DNA from: Chondrilla cf. caribensis
Lineage: Eukaryota; Porifera; Demospongiae; Chondrillida; Chondrillidae
NCBI GenBank assembly: GCA_964020155.1
Contig: OZ026566.1
Location: 1,353,501 to 1,417,500 of the forward strand
Reading direction: 5' to 3'
Length of the DNA stretch: 64,000 nt
The notes below the pieces were generated by a model that was given only the letters and a program-made list of their open reading frames with translations, ran no database searches and was not told where the DNA came from. Of the stretch, positions 60,232 to 64,000 are shown one piece after another (within the stretch, counting starts at the first letter, position 1; each line of letters opens with the position of its first letter). The position numbers and the translations under genes were made by a program.

Positions 60232-60381
60232 AGATTTGGTGTGCCCCTCGTGGTTCTGGGATACTACTTTGACGAAAGACTCTCTCTTCAGGAAGACCAA
60301 CACTTTATACACTAAATGTCACGTGATGTATTCAATCCAGCCACTGATGAGAGTGCAGAATTGGTATGCATTACAAGGTAC
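60232..60381 (+). other. Possible exon of an unknown gene
   Basis: Between GTGCAG and GTACAC the plus strand reads FWDTTLTKDSLFRKTNTLYT, then KCHVMYSIQPLMRVQNWYAL. Both splice signals are present. The domain is not recognised and neighbouring exons are unclear. Confidence 0.2.
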
Positions 60382-60389
60382 ACACTGAG

Positions 60390-61183
60390 CAAGTTGAAAT
60401 ACACTTGATGCTCACTTTGCACACGTCATGCATTCAAGGTTCCAATCAATCTCTACTTCAAGAATTTCCCATTCTTAGACTACACACACGACTGGGTACC
60501 CAGCTAAGCACGAATGCATTAATTTCATAACAATGGTGATTCCCATTCAAGAGTCAGACTACACAACTTATAATGGATGTCTAAAAGACTCACAAAGCAA
60601 GCACTATCAACAAGTGGTAGATACAAACAGTGTTAGCATACCATGCGTTTGAATGTGCATATGTACTATGGCACCAGTATTCCAGACTGTGGTTGTACTG
60701 TAGTGGGGATGTGTTGAAAGAGCCACATACACCATGTGTAGGGTGGTTAACATAAGCTCCGTGTACAACACACATAACAGTGCTGAATTGAGCGGAAATG
60801 AGGAGACCTTTCGACATATTGAAATTTGAAATGAGTATACTTGACTGCTCACTTCAAGTACAAGGGCAAACGGATGTGTTTCCTACAGTTGTAGTTGATA
60901 CCAACCATCGATATAGGCTGAGTGACTGATTTAAGAGGGGCAAAGTGCCTAGTGCACATACCTCACCTCTCACTGGATATGGAACTAAATTTATATTTTC
61001 CTACAAATGAAAAAGATGTCACTTCTTGATAAGCAGGAAGTGACAAGAGGTGACCAAAGTGGCTACCATGTCGTTGCTATAATAATAATATTATGCTATC
61101 AATTTTCATTGAGTGGATGGCTGCACAAGGACAACAGACACAGAGTATCACCAAGTCAGCACTCCATGGCAGTGTGGGACACA

Positions 61184-61247
<64 letters not shown>

Positions 61248-61985
61248 CACACACACACAGTTTTGTATAATACTGCTGCTGGCACATGAAAGGCTTCTGT
61301 TTACATACTCACTCACACAACTGATTTGATCGGACCATACACACACACAGTTGAAATACACATTACATTAGCTGACAAGCCTACCAGCAGAAAGGTATCA
61401 ACACTACAAGATTACACTGAACTGATTATAGGGAAGTCCTATCTACATACTGTCCTTGTTGCTGGTACTGCTGTACATTCAGTACCAACCACTGCAAGCT
61501 ATGTACATACATATACAAGGTGTGGTATCTTAAGAATGCCAATAATCCACACCATAGAACTATAGGTTCTGAATGCAGTATCACTAAACCCCTTCATAAG
61601 CTGCACAAGATGATATGGAGCATGACAAAATATGCAGGAATTGGGCATGTATGTGAACAATGAGAGTTTTCCGGGTTCATCCGACCCATATTCCCCTAGG
61701 TCATGAAACTCTACCAAGGAATCCTTTGGTGTATTGGGTGTCAGAGGCAGTGTTTTCTAAAGTTTCACCACTAGTGTACTACAACAACCCTTGTATTCAC
61801 TTGTCAGAACACACTCCTACATGTGCACTGCACGGTGGCCTCTGGCTTAAGGCTTCCCCGGGGCAAATAAAATTCTAGTGTAATTGCGATCCTGAGTTCA
61901 GCCTGGAGATATTATGTACACGTATTCATCAGGGATTACATAGAAAATGACAGAGGGGATTTCTTAATAATTCAATTAACATTGC
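60390..61985. other. Intergenic, no gene seen
   Basis: It contains a (CA)n run at 61178-61259. Open stretches on both strands show no recognisable domain. Confidence 0.4.
61178..61259. repeat. (CA)n microsatellite
   Basis: CA repeat. Confidence 0.95.
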
Positions 61986-62007
61986 ATAGATAGGTAAAAG
62001 CCCATGT

Positions 62008-62381
62008 CAAAGTAGGTAGATAGGTAGGTAGGTAGGTAGGTAGATAGGTAGGCAGGCAGGTAGGCAGGCAGGCAGGCAGGCAGGTAGGTAGATAGGTAGG
62101 CTGGCAGGCAGGCAGGTAGGCAGGCAGGTAGGTAGATAGGTAGGTAGGCTGGCAGGCAGGCAGGTAGGCAGGCAGGTAGGTAGGTAGGTAGGTAGGAAGG
62201 CAGGCAGGCGGGCAGGCAGGTAGGCAGGTAGGCAGGTAGGCAGGTAGGTAGGCAGGCAGGCAGGCAGGTGAGTAGGTAGGTAGGTAGGTAGGTAGGTAGG
62301 TAGGTAGGTAGGTAGGTAGGTAGGTAGGAAGGCAGGCAGGCGGGCAGGCAGGTAGGCAGGTAGGCAGGTAGGCAGGTAGGT

Positions 62382-62424
<43 letters not shown>

Positions 62425-62685
62425 TGAGTAGGTAGGTAGGTAGGTAGGTAGGTAGGTAGGTAGGTAGGTAGGTAGGTAGATAGGTAGGCAGGCAGGTAGG
62501 CAGGCAGGCAGGCAGGCAGGTAGGTAGATAGGTAGGCTGGCAGGCAGGCAGGTAGGCAGGCAGGTAGGTAGATAGGTAGGTAGGCTGGCAGGCAGGCAGG
62601 TAGGCAGGCAGGTAGGTAGGTAGGTAGGTAGGAAGGCAGGCAGGCGGGCAGGCAGGTAGGCAGGTAGGCAGGTAGGCAGGTAGGT

Positions 62686-62724
<39 letters not shown>

Positions 62725-62791
62725 TGAGTAGGTAGGTAGGTAGGTAGGTAGGTAGGTAGGTAGGTAGGTAGGTAGGTAGGTAGGTAGGTAA
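62008..62791. repeat. TAGG/CAGG tetranucleotide satellite with higher-order structure
   Basis: About 780 bp of 4-bp units TAGG and CAGG. Blocks such as GGAAGGCAGGCAGGCGGGCA recur near 62193, 62327 and 62630, and GGTAGGCTGGCAGGCAGGCA near 62096, 62143, 62531 and 62580. So larger units were duplicated after the simple repeat formed. On minus it gives PTYLPACLP-type open frames that are not genes. Confidence 0.95.
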
Positions 62792-62890
62792 TCTCTATTA
62801 CACTGGGAACCAATAGCCAATAGCTACTATAAAGGCACACAGGAAGACAAATACAGGAAAGAAGAAAAATGTTCACAGTTAAAGCTCTGG

Positions 62891-63031
62891 GGCCAGAGTC
62901 GATAGTTTGGGACTGTATGAGCTGCTAACATGTATCCCTATAACCCTATGTATGGAACAGGGCCAGAGTCAATAGTTTGGGACTGTATGAGCTGCTAACA
63001 TGTATCCCTATATCCGTATGTATGGAACAGG
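62891..63031. repeat. 70-bp direct duplication
   Basis: GGCCAGAGTC(G/A)ATAGTTTGG and the following ~50 bases occur at 62891 and again at 62961, with only a few differences. Confidence 0.9.
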
Positions 63032-64000
63032 AACAGTGTACAGTGCCGAAAACCCAATGGATGAGACAAACTTCCATTTTGGAAGTATCCCATTCTTTTA
63101 GCATTAAAGAATGAAGCCTTACCTACGTACGTACACTGTGTGCACACCTCTCCTAATGTATGTATGAGCAAATACAGTACGTACATGTACAGTGTATAGC
63201 ATATCTGTACAAATATACTATTACATATACCTACTACTAATATCACCTTTCATGCTACATACAACATATTCACTTATGTGTAAGCATGTAGAGAAGGAGT
63301 AGTTAACACAATTGATGTGTGTGTGTACACATCCCTTGTACATACAGACATACTGTACATGCATCTGTACGTATGTACGTACATATTGTGAGTGCCGAAC
63401 GGTATGGGATTGTTAGTATAGAAGTTGGGTGAATTGGACTTATCACATCACATGCGGCATGTCTTTATCTCAACTTCCAGTAGGTCATGCTCATAATATA
63501 TACACATACTAATATTACAACATCCATTGTCCTACCAAAAACTGTCAGAAAATCAGTGTTTGCATCAAAGACTTAACTCAGTCTCTGTTTTAGACTGTTG
63601 TTCAGTGTGATATAATTCCAATTGGTTTCGATAATAAAAGAAAAAAATATCATAGAGTGCAATAGCACTCTATACGTAGGGATGACGCGAAAAAAAATGG
63701 CAGCCCTATACCACGCATACATTACAGATTCGAAAAATATATAATATGTGATCCTAAGCTTAACTGCAACAGTGAATTTATAATTTACATTACACAAAAA
63801 TATGACGCATTTCAAAATGCCAGAAATTAGAAATTGGACTAGAAGTCCAGCACAAAGGCTTTGCCAAATGTAATGTCTCACGTAAAGGTTCTTATAAACC
63901 GGAAAGAGAGGTCCCATGAGTTTTTTTGAGTCCCATGAGAATTACAAAGTATATGCAAAGTAGTAGATAATAGTGTTCCAAACAGTGTGCGCGGTACAGT
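63032..64000. other. Intergenic, no gene seen
   Basis: AT-rich, with GTACGTAC words. A 114-codon open stretch on minus (63573-63917) has no recognisable domain. Confidence 0.45.

Noticed and set aside
61972..62876. 282-289-codon Pro/Tyr/Cys/Leu repeat proteins
   Set aside because: They come from the 4-bp TAGG/CAGG satellite; a 4-bp unit gives the same periodic peptide in every frame.
63573..63917. 114-codon aromatic-rich ORF
   Set aside because: AT-rich chance frame without homology signals or splice context.

Overview
The window is nuclear DNA of an animal. Gene density is low and there are many short GT-AG introns. Very long (CA)n/(GT)n tracts, decayed transposons, MITE-like hairpins and minisatellites fill the rest. 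The gene content is metazoan: a BMP-type receptor Smad, a SERTA-domain protein and an ELM2-SANT MiDAC subunit. Compact introns, an intronless Smad, a C-terminal restriction-like-endonuclease (RLE) retrotransposon and a Helitron fragment suggest a non-bilaterian animal, most likely a sponge. The sponge assignment is inference; the animal assignment is firm.

Layout. 0-5 kb: a broken non-LTR retrotransposon on the minus strand and a fragment of a pogo/Tigger-like transposase. 5.8-7.1 kb: an intact intronless gene for a thiaminase I-like enzyme (minus). 7.4-15.8 kb: repeats, palindromes, two copies of an element carrying telomere-like TTAGGG runs, and RT and Helitron fragments. 9.4-22.4 kb: a local array in which a histamine N-methyltransferase-like gene (plus) alternates with copies of the last exon of the neighbouring ammonium transporter (minus). 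Only one methyltransferase copy is intact. 22-28.7 kb: a 14-exon Amt ammonium transporter gene (minus), reconstructed here exon by exon with matching splice phases. 29.6-31.6 kb: a SERTA-domain gene (minus) with two possible upstream exons. 36.1-37.4 kb: an intronless R-Smad (plus). 38.8-54.0 kb: a 15-exon MIDEAS/TRERF1/ZNF541-type gene (minus), with exons also reconstructed in phase. 54-64 kb: mostly non-coding, with several weak exon candidates, a hairpin and a 0.8-kb TAGG/CAGG satellite.

The genes do not form a pathway. The Smad and the MiDAC subunit are converging tail-to-tail neighbours, and both act in transcription. The methyltransferase/Amt cluster looks like a segmental duplication rather than a functional cluster. 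The most unusual items are the thiaminase I homologue, the methyltransferase/Amt-tail array, splice donors formed by GT microsatellites, and two long hairpins that could be MITEs or small-RNA precursors.
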